From Diaminobutyricibacter sp049994905 (GTDB taxonomy: Bacteria > Actinomycetota > Actinomycetes > Actinomycetales > Microbacteriaceae), in contig NZ_CP188258.1 of assembly GCF_049994905.1 (NCBI RefSeq), forward strand, positions 3,658,001 through 3,722,000: 64,000 nucleotides of DNA, given 5' to 3'. Every line of letters begins with the position of its first letter. The first letter of the stretch is position 1. Shown in pieces: positions 27,665 to 35,868 of this stretch. The translations under genes were made by a program, and so were the position numbers. The notes beneath the pieces were generated by a model. That model did no database searches, was not told the origin of the DNA, and saw nothing but the letters and a program-made list of their open reading frames with translations.

Positions 27665-27728
27665 AGCGTGACAGTTCCGGACGAGAGTGACCGCCCTGCG
27701 CGGCACGCTTGTCCGGAACTGTCACGCT
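27665..27728. repeat. Intergenic inverted repeat, copy 2
   Basis: Perfect 18-bp arms: AGCGTGACAGTTCCGGAC at 27665-27682 and its reverse complement at 27711-27728. A degenerate half copy (GTGACAGTCGGACGAGAGGG) follows at about 27762-27782 and supplies the purine-rich Shine-Dalgarno of the next gene. It could terminate the patatin transcript or be a REP-like mobile element. Confidence 0.8.
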
Positions 27729-27786
27729 CGCGCTCGCTCGCAGTCGCCAGGGCTGCGTAGAGTGACAGTCGGACGAGAGGGATGAC

Positions 27787-28353
27787 GTGGCAGCAGACAA
27801 GAAGGCGCTCGCCGGTATCGAGGAGGTCCTCCACGACGGCGAGACGGTCACAGCGACCCTGCGCACGGTGCTGTCGGTCTCGAATTCGAGCAGTGCGAAC
27901 CCCTCCGGGCTGCTGGCGCTCACCACGGAGCGGGTGATCTTCGCCGGCTACGTTCGGCGCACCCTCACGCTCGACGCGCATCCGCTGACCGACGTGCGTT
28001 CGATCGAATTCGAGCACGGAGTGGTTGCGTCGTTCCTGCGGCTGCGCACAGGCGACCGCGCGCAGCCGACCGTGACGACCTTCCGGCCCGACGCCGGGCG
28101 GGCGCAGCGCTTCGCCGATGCGGTGACGGATGCTGTCGCTCACGCCAAAGCCGCGCCGCCCGCTCCCGAGGCTGCCGGCCCCGCCGCCACGTCCTCGCCT
28201 ACGCCCACCCCCCCGTCCACGCCCGCCGCCCAGTCCACGCCCGCCGTAGCGTCGACCGCCGACGAACTCGCGAAGATCGCCGACCTCCACGACCGCGGCG
28301 CCCTCTCCGACGACGAGTTCGCCGCAGCGAAGGCGAAGATCCTCGGCACCTGA
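27787..28353 (+). CDS. PH-domain protein with C-terminal SHOCT motif
   Basis: 188 residues from a GTG preceded by GAGAGGGA. Residues about 10-118 resemble a bacterial PH-like domain (LTTERVIFAGYVRR, a strand-rich core, then a helix at AQRFADAVTDAV). A Pro/Ala/Thr linker follows. The last about 30 residues, ADELAKIADLHDRGALSDDEF and on to AKAKIL, are a textbook SHOCT (short C-terminal) motif. Such proteins are common in Actinobacteria; the role is unclear, perhaps oligomerisation or membrane association. Confidence 0.82.
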   Translation: MAADKKALAGIEEVLHDGETVTATLRTVLSVSNSSSANPSGLLALTTERVIFAGYVRRTLTLDAHPLTDVRSIEFEHGVVASFLRLRTGDRAQPTVTTFRPDAGRAQRFADAVTDAVAHAKAAPPAPEAAGPAATSSPTPTPPSTPAAQSTPAVASTADELAKIADLHDRGALSDDEFAAAKAKILGT

Positions 28354-28380
28354 CCCGGCTGCAAGCACCGGCCGTGAGGG

Positions 28381-28426
28381 GACGCTTGTTGTCGCCCGGG
28401 TTCGGCGCGCAGCGACAACAACTGTC
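28381..28426. repeat. Intergenic inverted repeat, copy 3
   Basis: Arms GACGCTTGTTGTCGC (28381-28395) and GCGACAACAACTGTC (28412-28426) pair at 13 of 15 positions, with an inner 10-bp perfect stem. Read in reverse complement, the right arm starts GACAGTT, shared with copy 2. It follows the PH/SHOCT gene, so it may also act as a terminator. Confidence 0.65.
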
Positions 28427-28553
28427 AACTCAACGGCCCGGCACGAGGCACTCATCGAGCCCGGCGCTGAATCGGATCGCGCGGGGGTGTTGGACAGATC
28501 GGCGGGCGCGCGGGAACCTAGAAGACACGCAAAAGTGAGAACGAGGAACCCCC

Positions 28554-29594
28554 ATGACGTACTTGCCCGATCCGAAGCGTTACGACAGCATGCAGTACCG
28601 CCGCACCGGACGGTCCGGGCTCGAGCTGCCCGCGCTGTCCCTGGGTCTCTGGCACAACTTCGGCGACGACCGCCCGTATGAGACGCAGCGTGCGATCGTG
28701 CGCCGCGCGTTCGATCTCGGCATCACGCACTTCGACCTCGCGAACAACTACGGCCCGCCGTACGGGTCGGCCGAGGTCAACTTCGGGCGCCTGGTCAAGG
28801 ACGACCTGAAGCCGTTCCGCGACGAGATCGTCGTCTCGTCGAAAGCCGGATGGGACATGTGGGCCGGTCCTTACGGCCAGGGCGGCGGGGGCCGCAAGTA
28901 CATGCTCGCGAGCCTCGACCAGTCGCTCGGGCGCCTCGGCCTCGACTATGTGGACATCTTCTACTCGCACCGGCCCGACCCGTCGACGCCGCTCGAAGAG
29001 ACGATGGGCGCCCTCGACACCGCCGTGCGCTCGGGCAAGGCGCTCTATGTCGGCATCTCGTCGTACAGCGCAGAAGACACGCGCCGGGCAGCCGCGATCC
29101 TCGCCGACCTCGGCACTCCCCTGCTCATCCACCAGCCGTCGTACTCCATGCTGAACCGCTGGGTGGAGACCGAAGGACTCCTCGACGCGGCCGGCGAACT
29201 CGGAATCGGCGTCATCGGCTTCACCGCGCTCGCCCAGGGGATGCTCACCGGCAAGTACCTCGACGGGATCCCTGCCGGCTCCCGGGGCGCCGAGGACTCG
29301 TCGCTCGACCGCTCGATGCTGTCCGACGAGGCGCTCGGCCACATCCGCGCCCTCGCTGAGATCGCGCGTGGCCGCGGCCAGTCGCTCGCGCAACTCGCGC
29401 TCGCCTGGGCGCTGAGGGATGCCCGGGTCACCTCCCTCGTCACCGGCGCGAGCAGCGTGTCCCAGCTCGAACAGAACGTGGGCGCACTCGACCGGCTCGA
29501 CTTCACACCCGACGAGCTGGCGGCCATCGACGAGCACGCGGTCGACACAGGTGTCGACCTGTGGGCATCCGCCCGCCGCGGACAGCTCGGCTGA
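28554..29594 (+). CDS. Aldo/keto reductase, L-glyceraldehyde 3-phosphate reductase-like
   Basis: 346 residues, the length of the YghZ/MgrA group. It opens with DPKRYDSMQYRRTGRSG, as in that group. The catalytic tetrad of the aldo/keto reductase barrel is visible: Asp and Tyr in FDLANNYGPPYG, Lys in VVSSKAG and His in FYSHRPDP. The NADPH-site strand shows LVTGASSVSQLEQNV. The YghZ family reduces L-glyceraldehyde 3-phosphate and methylglyoxal-type aldehydes. GAGGAA lies 6 nt before the ATG. Monocistronic by context. Confidence 0.9.
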   Translation: MTYLPDPKRYDSMQYRRTGRSGLELPALSLGLWHNFGDDRPYETQRAIVRRAFDLGITHFDLANNYGPPYGSAEVNFGRLVKDDLKPFRDEIVVSSKAGWDMWAGPYGQGGGGRKYMLASLDQSLGRLGLDYVDIFYSHRPDPSTPLEETMGALDTAVRSGKALYVGISSYSAEDTRRAAAILADLGTPLLIHQPSYSMLNRWVETEGLLDAAGELGIGVIGFTALAQGMLTGKYLDGIPAGSRGAEDSSLDRSMLSDEALGHIRALAEIARGRGQSLAQLALAWALRDARVTSLVTGASSVSQLEQNVGALDRLDFTPDELAAIDEHAVDTGVDLWASARRGQLG

Positions 29595-29648
29595 TACCAC
29601 CCAGCGCCCAACACCACGCAACCCCTCGGCTGATACCACGCAGCGCCC
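29586..29648 (+). repeat. 24-bp direct repeat spanning the reductase stop codon
   Basis: CTCGGCTGATACCAC-(C/G)-CAGCGCCC occurs at 29586-29609, including the TGA stop, and again at 29625-29648, with one mismatch and a 39-bp offset. Looks like a short local duplication. Confidence 0.7.
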
Positions 29649-29769
29649 CGGCTGTCATCCCCTAGATGTGCCGGCAGCGCGCAACGTACTGTCGATGCAA
29701 CGCACCGGATGCAGCACCGCAGGGGGCCGCTGACGGACGGACAGCGGTGTATTCCCGGTGCGGGTGGGG

Positions 29770-29815
29770 CGAGTTCCCGGCGGGCGCGGTTGGCTGACCC
29801 GCCCTCCGGGACTCG
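29770..29815. terminator. Imperfect hairpin between convergent genes
   Basis: CGAGTTCCCGGCGGGCG (29770-29786) can pair with CGCCCTCCGGGACTCG (29800-29815) apart from single mismatches. It lies just before the convergent stop of the SRAP gene. No long T-run. Confidence 0.45.
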
Positions 29816-29819
29816 TTAG

Positions 29820-30536
29820 TCAGTTCGGGGCGGAGATCGGCCGGATGAGGTCGGGACTGTCGCCCGTGACCGGACCCACAACGTCGAAGACCAGTTGGTC
29901 GGCGACGGTCACGGCCGCGCGTACCGCTTCGTCGAGGAGCGCCTGGTCTCCGACGACCGTCGGGTCGATCCAGTGATCCCAGAGTTCACGGGGCAGCGGA
30001 ACCGGGTTGCGGTCGTGGATGTGCTCGAGCGTCTGCACCGCGTCGGAGGTCAGGATCGTCGTGGTCAGGTGCCAGCGGTCGTCGTCGCCGCGCTCCTTGG
30101 CCGGGTCGGCCCACCACGCGTACAGTCCGGCGAAGCCCATGAGCTCGCCGTCGGCAGCGTGGATGAAATACGGCGTCTTCTTCTTCGTCTCCGGGTCGGT
30201 CTGCCACTCGTAGTAGCCGATCGCCGGAACGATGGCCCGCTTCGAGGCGACGGATGCTTTGAACATCGGCTTCTCAGCGGCCGATTCTGCTCGCGCGTTG
30301 AACGTCGGCACCTTCGTCTTGAGCTCTTTGGACCACGACGGCACCAGCGACCAGCGGGCCAGTTCGAGGCGCCGCACCGGCGCTTCGTCGCCCTTCTTGC
30401 TCTCGAGCAGGATGGGCACCTTGTCGGTGGGGCTGATGTTGTAGCTCGGCCGCCAGTCACGGAAGTCGCCGCCTTCGGCCACGAACTCCTGGATCAGGTC
30501 GTCGGTCTCTTTGTCCATCGCGAATCGCCCGCACAT
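29820..30536 (-). CDS. SOS response-associated peptidase family protein (HMCES/YedK-like)
   Basis: 238 residues. Starts MCGRFAM; Cys2, exposed after Met removal, forms the thiazolidine crosslink to abasic sites in this family. Further SRAP residues are in WRPSYNISPTDKVP, APIVPAIGYYEW (Glu) and LEHIHDRNPVPL (active-site His). Known family members protect abasic sites in single-stranded DNA at forks. Cytosolic. Confidence 0.93.
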   Translation of the reverse strand: MCGRFAMDKETDDLIQEFVAEGGDFRDWRPSYNISPTDKVPILLESKKGDEAPVRRLELARWSLVPSWSKELKTKVPTFNARAESAAEKPMFKASVASKRAIVPAIGYYEWQTDPETKKKTPYFIHAADGELMGFAGLYAWWADPAKERGDDDRWHLTTTILTSDAVQTLEHIHDRNPVPLPRELWDHWIDPTVVGDQALLDEAVRAAVTVADQLVFDVVGPVTGDSPDLIRPISAPN

Positions 30537-30573
30537 ACCAACAGGCTACGGCCGACTACCGACGTGCGCGCTG

Positions 30574-31671
30574 TCAGCGGCGGCGGAACTCTCCGGCGGC
30601 AGGGCAGTCGAACGGGTCGCGGGCGGCCAGGCCGACCCGGTTGAGGTAGCGCACCACGATGCCGTACGACTTCGGGAGCGTCGTCTCGGTGTAGACGATG
30701 TTCTCGTTGGCGCAGTGCTCCTTGACGATCGCAGCGGCCTTGCGCAGGTGCGGCCGCGGCATGTTCGGAAAGAGGTGGTGCTCGATCTGGTAGTTGAGGC
30801 CGCCCATGAAGGTCGACATTCCGGTGCCGCGGATGTTGCGCGAGGTGAGCACCTGCTTGCTCAGGAAGTCGACCTTGACGCCGGCTTCGATGATCGGCAT
30901 GCCCTTGTGGTTCGGGGCGAAGGATGCGCCCATGTAGACGCCGAAGACCGCGAGCTGCACGCCGATGAAGGCGAACGCCATGCCCAGCGGGAGGAACGTG
31001 AAGATGGCCCCGAGGTAGATCGCGAAGCGGAGCGCGATGAACACGATCTCGCGGGCGCGGCCATCCACCTTGTCTTTTCCGACAAGCGTGCGGAAGGACA
31101 GCGCGTGAAGGTTGATGCCCTCGAGCAGCAGCAGCGGAAAGAAGAGGTAGCCCTGGCGCTTCGTGATCGCGCGAACAATGCCCCGCTGCTTCGCGGCGTC
31201 TTCTTCGATGAACGAGACGGTGTCGAAGGCGATGTCCGGGTCTTTGCCGATGGTGTTCGGGTTGGCGTGGTGCCGGCTGTGCTTGGTCATCCACCACGCG
31301 TAGCTGATGCCGACGACGGCGGTCGCCAGCAGCCGGCCGGCACGGTCGTTCGCCGGTCCGGATGCGAGCACCTGGCGGTGCGAGGCCTCGTGGGCGAGGA
31401 AGGCGAACTGCGTGAAGATCACGCCGAGCGCCGCGGCGATGAGCAGCTGGAACCAGCTGTCGCCGAGCAGCACGAAACCCGTCGTGGCTCCGCCCAGGGC
31501 GGCGACGAGGATGCCGAAGACCGTGATGTAGAACCAGGGCGTGCGGCGCAGGAGGCCGTGGTCGCGCACGGTGTTGAGAAGAGTGGAGTAGGTGTTGGTC
31601 ACGCTCGGCGTCGCGTCGATGCGTTTGACCGTTTTTCGTACCGGTCCCAGGGTTGCGGTCAGTGCCGTCAT
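30574..31671 (-). CDS. Membrane fatty acid desaturase
   Basis: 365 residues with the three histidine boxes of acyl-lipid/acyl-CoA desaturases: HEASH, HSRHH and QIEHHLFP (the last with the Q typical of front-end and linoleoyl-type enzymes). Two hydrophobic pairs flank the boxes. No cytochrome b5 domain, as in most actinobacterial members such as DesA3-like enzymes. Likely inserts double bonds in membrane acyl chains using a ferredoxin or reductase partner encoded elsewhere. Position of the double bond cannot be read. Confidence 0.92.
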   Translation of the reverse strand: MTALTATLGPVRKTVKRIDATPSVTNTYSTLLNTVRDHGLLRRTPWFYITVFGILVAALGGATTGFVLLGDSWFQLLIAAALGVIFTQFAFLAHEASHRQVLASGPANDRAGRLLATAVVGISYAWWMTKHSRHHANPNTIGKDPDIAFDTVSFIEEDAAKQRGIVRAITKRQGYLFFPLLLLEGINLHALSFRTLVGKDKVDGRAREIVFIALRFAIYLGAIFTFLPLGMAFAFIGVQLAVFGVYMGASFAPNHKGMPIIEAGVKVDFLSKQVLTSRNIRGTGMSTFMGGLNYQIEHHLFPNMPRPHLRKAAAIVKEHCANENIVYTETTLPKSYGIVVRYLNRVGLAARDPFDCPAAGEFRRR

Positions 31672-31803
31672 CAGCCAGCCCGTTCGTCATTCGACTTCCC
31701 AGCCGGCGTTCTCGGACAAGCGTCCGTAGATGCGCTTCAGCCTAAGGCCACGTGCTGATGAATGGCTGCGAAAAGTCGGGGGGCACGCCACAAATAAAAA
31801 TGA

Positions 31804-31887
31804 CCCCCCTTCGGGGGAGACCACTCGACCCAAAAAACGAGGTAACCTCAGTGTTGTGAATAGGTGAGAAACAGTCACTTTTGTGAT
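31804..31887 (+). promoter_or_regulatory. Shared surface-gene promoter element, copy 1
   Basis: Upstream of the sugar transferase operon: a CCCCCCTTCGGGGG box (31804-31817), an ACGAG at 31837, and TGAG-N6-TCACTTTTGTGAT at 31865-31887. The same three parts with nearly the same spacing recur at 38246 and 39690. The remaining 31888-32166 stretch looks like an untranslated leader of about 280 nt: the sugar-transferase frame stays open through it, but its predicted product is Arg-rich and unlike protein. Confidence 0.6.
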
Positions 31888-32166
31888 GCACCCTCATCGC
31901 ACGGTCTAGAAGTGGTCTCACACGTTCACATCCGAAAGTACGCCTGTAACCCCGATAACAGGGATAGTCCTCGTGAATGTGTCTCCACTGCGTCGAACCT
32001 CGTATCGACCGCCGTTCGCCCGATCGCAGTTCGTGCGGTCGCCCGAGCAGACCGCCGCGAACCTCCCCACAGTCGGAGCCGGCGGCGGCGAAGTCGTTCG
32101 AGACCACGGCTTTCCCCCAGCCGCCGCCGGTTCTTCATTCGCAGGACGCATCGGACGGAGCCGGCC

Positions 32167-33708
32167 ATGACGGTCATCCGGCCCCGGCCGCTCCTCGGCG
32201 AGATCCCCCGCCACTCCCGGCGGCCGTTCGTCGAACGCGAGCCCAGCGCCAGCCTGTCTCCGCGCGCTCCCCAGTTCCATTCGTCCGAACACGCCTGGGC
32301 GCGCCGCTATCGTTCACGCCTCCGCGTGACGGACACGGTCATCATCTTCGCCTCCATCGCCGGCGCCTTCGTCGCCCGGTTCGGCCTCGACGACGCGTCG
32401 ACGCGGGTGGCCGGCTTCCCGGTCGCCTACTTCGCGATCTCCCTCATCATCGCCGGGGCCTGGGTGGTCGCCCTCTACGCGTACCACACGCGGGATCCGC
32501 GCGTGGTGGGGATGGGGTTCTCCGAATACAAGCGCGTCGCCAACGCGAGCGCCCTGACCTTCGGAGTCCTGGCCATCGCCTTCCTCGTCGCCAAGGTCGA
32601 CATCGCGCGAGGCTACTTCGTGCTGGCGCTGCCCGTCGGCGCAGCTGCACTCCTCAGCAGCCGCTGGATCTGGCGCCAATGGCTGCTTCGGCAGCGCCGG
32701 TACGACCACTACCTCTCCCGCACCCTCGTGGTCGGCGGACGGGAAGACGTCGAATACGTGGTGCAGCAGATCCAGCAGAAGTCGGGGGCGGCATACAACG
32801 TTGTCGGTGCCGCGCTTGAAGACCCCGGCGCCGGCAACCTCGTGGTGGGCGACCGCGACGTCCCCATCGTCGCCGACATGGACACGATCACCCAGGCGGC
32901 ATCCGACCTGCGGGTCGACAGCGTGATCGTCGCAGGCCAGCCCCAGGGCGGCGGCACGTTCATCCGCAACCTCGGCTGGGCGCTCGAGGGCACCGCGACG
33001 GATCTGGTTCTCGCGTCGCGCCTGACCGACGTCGCCGGGCCGCGCATCCACTTCCGTCCCGTCGAGGGCCTGCCGCTGATCCACGTCGAGATCCCGCAGT
33101 TCGAAGGCGGCAAGCACGTGCTCAAGCGGATGCTCGACCTCGTGGTGAGCGGAATCGCACTGCTGGTCCTGGCGCCGTTCATGATCGGCGTCGGCATCGC
33201 CATCCGCCTCGACAGCCCCGGGGAGGCGCTGTTCCGCCAGGAACGCGTCGGACGCAACGGCACGACCTTCCGCATGCTGAAGTTCCGTTCGATGGTGCAG
33301 GACGCCGAAGCGGGCCTCGCCGCCCTCACGGCGCGCAACCAGGGCTCCGGGCTCCTCTTCAAGATGAAGGACGACCCGCGCGTCACCCGGATCGGCAAGT
33401 TCATCCGCAAGTTCTCGATCGACGAGCTCCCACAGTTGTGGAACGTGTTCGTCGGCGACATGAGCCTCGTCGGCCCGCGGCCTCCACTGCGCCGCGAAGT
33501 CGACGGGTACGAAATCCATGTTCACCGCCGCCTGTACATCAAGCCTGGTCTCACCGGCATGTGGCAAGTGAACGGACGATCCGACCTCTCCTGGGACGAG
33601 AGCGTGCGTCTCGACCTGTACTACGTGGAGAACTGGTCGCTGACCGGCGACATCGTCATCCTGTGGCGCACGTTCCGCGTGCTGCTCCATCCGACCGGCG
33701 CGTACTGA
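32167..33708 (+). CDS. Polyprenyl-phosphate sugar-phosphate transferase (WbaP/CpsE-like) initiating EPS synthesis
   Basis: 513 residues from ATG 32167, with GGACGGAG upstream. The N-terminal half has four to five membrane helices, then a CoA-binding-like/Rossmann domain (TLVVGGREDVEYVV), a further helix (KRMLDLVVSGIALLVLAPFM) and the bacterial sugar transferase catalytic domain: FRQERVGRNGTTFRMLKFRSM, FIRKFSIDELPQLWNV, GDMSLVGPRPPL, KPGLTGMWQVNGRSD. Enzymes with this layout transfer a hexose-1-phosphate onto undecaprenyl phosphate, the first step of capsule or EPS repeat-unit assembly. First gene of a probable four-gene operon. The 102 extra in-frame residues upstream are rejected as leader. 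Confidence 0.95.
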   Translation: MTVIRPRPLLGEIPRHSRRPFVEREPSASLSPRAPQFHSSEHAWARRYRSRLRVTDTVIIFASIAGAFVARFGLDDASTRVAGFPVAYFAISLIIAGAWVVALYAYHTRDPRVVGMGFSEYKRVANASALTFGVLAIAFLVAKVDIARGYFVLALPVGAAALLSSRWIWRQWLLRQRRYDHYLSRTLVVGGREDVEYVVQQIQQKSGAAYNVVGAALEDPGAGNLVVGDRDVPIVADMDTITQAASDLRVDSVIVAGQPQGGGTFIRNLGWALEGTATDLVLASRLTDVAGPRIHFRPVEGLPLIHVEIPQFEGGKHVLKRMLDLVVSGIALLVLAPFMIGVGIAIRLDSPGEALFRQERVGRNGTTFRMLKFRSMVQDAEAGLAALTARNQGSGLLFKMKDDPRVTRIGKFIRKFSIDELPQLWNVFVGDMSLVGPRPPLRREVDGYEIHVHRRLYIKPGLTGMWQVNGRSDLSWDESVRLDLYYVENWSLTGDIVILWRTFRVLLHPTGAY

Positions 33709-33774
33709 CACAACCGACCGCACCACAACCCGACCACGCAACAACACACAGACGACGACCTGGGGGCGACGCGA

Positions 33775-33825
33775 GTGAACGAGAAAACAGAACCGACGAC
33801 GCAGACGGCGCAGGTGCCGGCATGA
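33775..33825 (+). CDS. Candidate 16-residue leader ORF
   Basis: GTG at 33775, preceded by TGGGGGCGAC, encodes VNEKTEPTTQTAQVPA and ends at a TGA that overlaps the ATG of the next gene (ATGA at 33822-33825). Good ribosome site and overlap suggest translational coupling, but the peptide has no recognisable features. Confidence 0.4.
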   Translation: MNEKTEPTTQTAQVPA

Positions 33826-34481
33826 GATCCCGTACGTGGATCATCGCCGGGCTCGCGGCCGCAGCGGTGATCGTCGCCGCGGCAGTGACCGTCGACCACC
33901 TTCCTGGTCGCTCGACGGCCGAAGGGTCGACTACGACCTCATCCCACTCGTCCACAGCTCCGTCGCCCTCGTCCAACACTCCCGGCGCGCCCGTGACCAG
34001 TTCCCCCGCACCGACCCCTGGCGGGGAATCCGACGGGCCGCCGCAGAGCAAGCGGTTCACGACCGAGGTCATACCGGGCGCAGCCGGAAAAGCGCTGCCC
34101 AAGTCGACGGCGCTTCCCGAGCCTGTCAGCAACCCGCTTCCGAAGACGGCGAGCGCCGTCGGTGCGCTGGCCAAGGGATATCCGACCTCCCTTCTTCCCG
34201 CGACACCCCACTCCTCGATCGGCACCAGTTCGGTCGCGAGCCAGGGCCAGCACCTGCAGGTCAGCCTGACCGCCACCTCGACGATGACCGTGACGGAAGT
34301 GCTCGCGTTCTATCGCACGACGCTCGCGAAATACGGCATGTACGACACGGCGTCGCCTGCTCTGGGCGGGGCGACCGCGCTGACGTTCAAACGCGGCGTG
34401 GATGCTGTCACCATCACCACCTCGCCGGTGACGGATGGCACACAGTACGTGATCTACGGCGCCTTCACGGCGAAGAACTGA
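33822..34481 (+). CDS. Secreted or membrane-anchored protein of unknown function
   Basis: 219 residues. One N-terminal hydrophobic segment (TWIIAGLAAAAVIVAAAVTV) acts as signal anchor. A Ser/Thr/Pro-rich linker (about residues 37-75) follows, then a folded C-terminal domain of about 120 residues ending in VLAFYRTTLAKYGMYDT and DAVTITTSPVTDGTQYVIYG. The pattern in which a short helix before a strand pair carries FYR-x-x-L-x-x-G resembles small extracytoplasmic domains of actinobacterial lipoproteins, but I do not recognise a family. Sits 113 bp after the sugar transferase and 13 bp before the MFS gene, so probably part of the EPS operon. Confidence 0.75.
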   Translation: MRSRTWIIAGLAAAAVIVAAAVTVDHLPGRSTAEGSTTTSSHSSTAPSPSSNTPGAPVTSSPAPTPGGESDGPPQSKRFTTEVIPGAAGKALPKSTALPEPVSNPLPKTASAVGALAKGYPTSLLPATPHSSIGTSSVASQGQHLQVSLTATSTMTVTEVLAFYRTTLAKYGMYDTASPALGGATALTFKRGVDAVTITTSPVTDGTQYVIYGAFTAKN

Positions 34482-34494
34482 CAGGCGGACGTCG

Positions 34495-35868
34495 ATGTAC
34501 CTCTCTTTCTCCGACCGTGGAAAGAACGCGGATGACGCGGTCACCGACGAGGTGACCGTCTCGCCGGACGCGGGCACGGCATCCGCCACCGCCACGACCA
34601 CGACCGCGACCACGACGGACCTCATGACGACGGGCACCACCCGCAAGACGGTCACGCGCGTCTCGTCGGTCGTCGTCAGCCTCGGCATCGTGAGCATGTT
34701 CACCGACATCTCGTCGGAATCGGTGTCGGCGATCCTTCCCCTTTACATCACCGGCGTGCTCGGTCTCTCGACGGTCGCCTATGGCTTCATCGACGGGCTC
34801 TACCAGGGCGTCAGCGCGATCGTGCGCATCGCCGGCGGCTGGGCGGCCGACAGAGGCGACCAGCCGAAGTGGATCGCGTTCTTCGGGTACGGCATCGCGG
34901 CGATCGCCCGCGTCGGCCTGCTGTTCGCGAGCGGATTCGCCGCCATCACCGCGATCGTCGCCGTGGATCGCATCGGCAAGGGCATCCGCACCGCACCGCG
35001 AGACGCCCTGATCAGCGCGTCGTCGACACACGCGAACCTGGGCCGGTCGTTCGGTGTGCACCGGATGCTCGACACCGTCGGCGCCGCGGTCGGGCCGCTG
35101 CTGGCGTTCCTCATCCTCTTCTTCATCCCGAACGGTTACAACACGATCTTCGTGGTCTCGCTCGCCTGCGCGATCCTCGGTGTGGCCATCCTCGGGATCA
35201 TCGTGCCCAACAAGCGCCCCCGCGCCGATCGCGCAGCGGCCGAGCACGCACCCCGCCAGCCGTTCCGGTGGCGCCAGCTGAACGACCCCCGGCTGCGTCG
35301 CGTCCTGCTGGTCTCGGGCCTGCTCGGGCTGCTCACGATCGGCGACGGGTTCATCTACCTGGTACTGCAGAGCCGCAGCTCCTTCGCCGCCGAATGGTTC
35401 CCCCTGATGTACGTCGGCACCAACATCGCGTTCCTCGCCCTGGCGATCCCGCTCGGCAAGCTGTCCGACCGGTTCGGCCGCGCACGTGTATTCGTGATCG
35501 GGCATATCGCACTGCTCGCGGCATATATCTTCGCCGCCGTACCGGTCGAGGGTGTCGCGGCCACCATCCTGTGCCTCGCCCTGCTGGGCGCGTTCTACGC
35601 GGCCACTGACGGCATCCTCGCGGCGCTCGCGTCCGAGAGCACGCCGGCTGAGAGTCGCGGCACCGGCATCGCCTCCGCGCAGACGGTCGTCGCCCTGTCC
35701 CGCCTGATCGCCTCCACCGGGTTCGGCCTGCTGTGGTTCGCGGTCGGCCGGGAGGCCGCGATGTTCATCGTCGCGATCGCGCTGGCCATCGTCATCCCGA
35801 TCGTGACCTACCTGCTGCGGGGGTTCTTCACGACGCCCGCCGCATCGTCGGGGAAGATGGCTGCATGA
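34495..35868 (+). CDS. MFS transporter
   Basis: 457 residues. An N-terminal Thr/Ala-rich tail (about 45 residues) precedes a 12-helix major facilitator fold. Visible signatures include SMFTDISSESVSAILPLYIT in helix 1, the loop 2-3 motif GGWAADRGDQPK, and IGKGIRTAPRDALISAS in helix 4, typical of a branch of drug/metabolite MFS proteins. An internal ATG (MTTGTTRK, residue 44) could be the true start. Substrate unknown; its place in the EPS operon suggests export linked to the envelope. Stop overlaps the next start (ATGA). Confidence 0.9.
   Translation: MYLSFSDRGKNADDAVTDEVTVSPDAGTASATATTTTATTTDLMTTGTTRKTVTRVSSVVVSLGIVSMFTDISSESVSAILPLYITGVLGLSTVAYGFIDGLYQGVSAIVRIAGGWAADRGDQPKWIAFFGYGIAAIARVGLLFASGFAAITAIVAVDRIGKGIRTAPRDALISASSTHANLGRSFGVHRMLDTVGAAVGPLLAFLILFFIPNGYNTIFVVSLACAILGVAILGIIVPNKRPRADRAAAEHAPRQPFRWRQLNDPRLRRVLLVSGLLGLLTIGDGFIYLVLQSRSSFAAEWFPLMYVGTNIAFLALAIPLGKLSDRFGRARVFVIGHIALLAAYIFAAVPVEGVAATILCLALLGAFYAATDGILAALASESTPAESRGTGIASAQTVVALSRLIASTGFGLLWFAVGREAAMFIVAIALAIVIPIVTYLLRGFFTTPAASSGKMAA

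Noticed and set aside
27286..28455. 389-residue minus-strand frame
   Set aside because: Antisense to the patatin and PH/SHOCT genes, whose motifs are clear on the plus strand.
31864..32166. 102-residue N-terminal extension of the sugar transferase
   Set aside because: Arg/Ser-rich with no family similarity; ATG 32167 has a good ribosome site, and the extension would begin at the promoter element itself.
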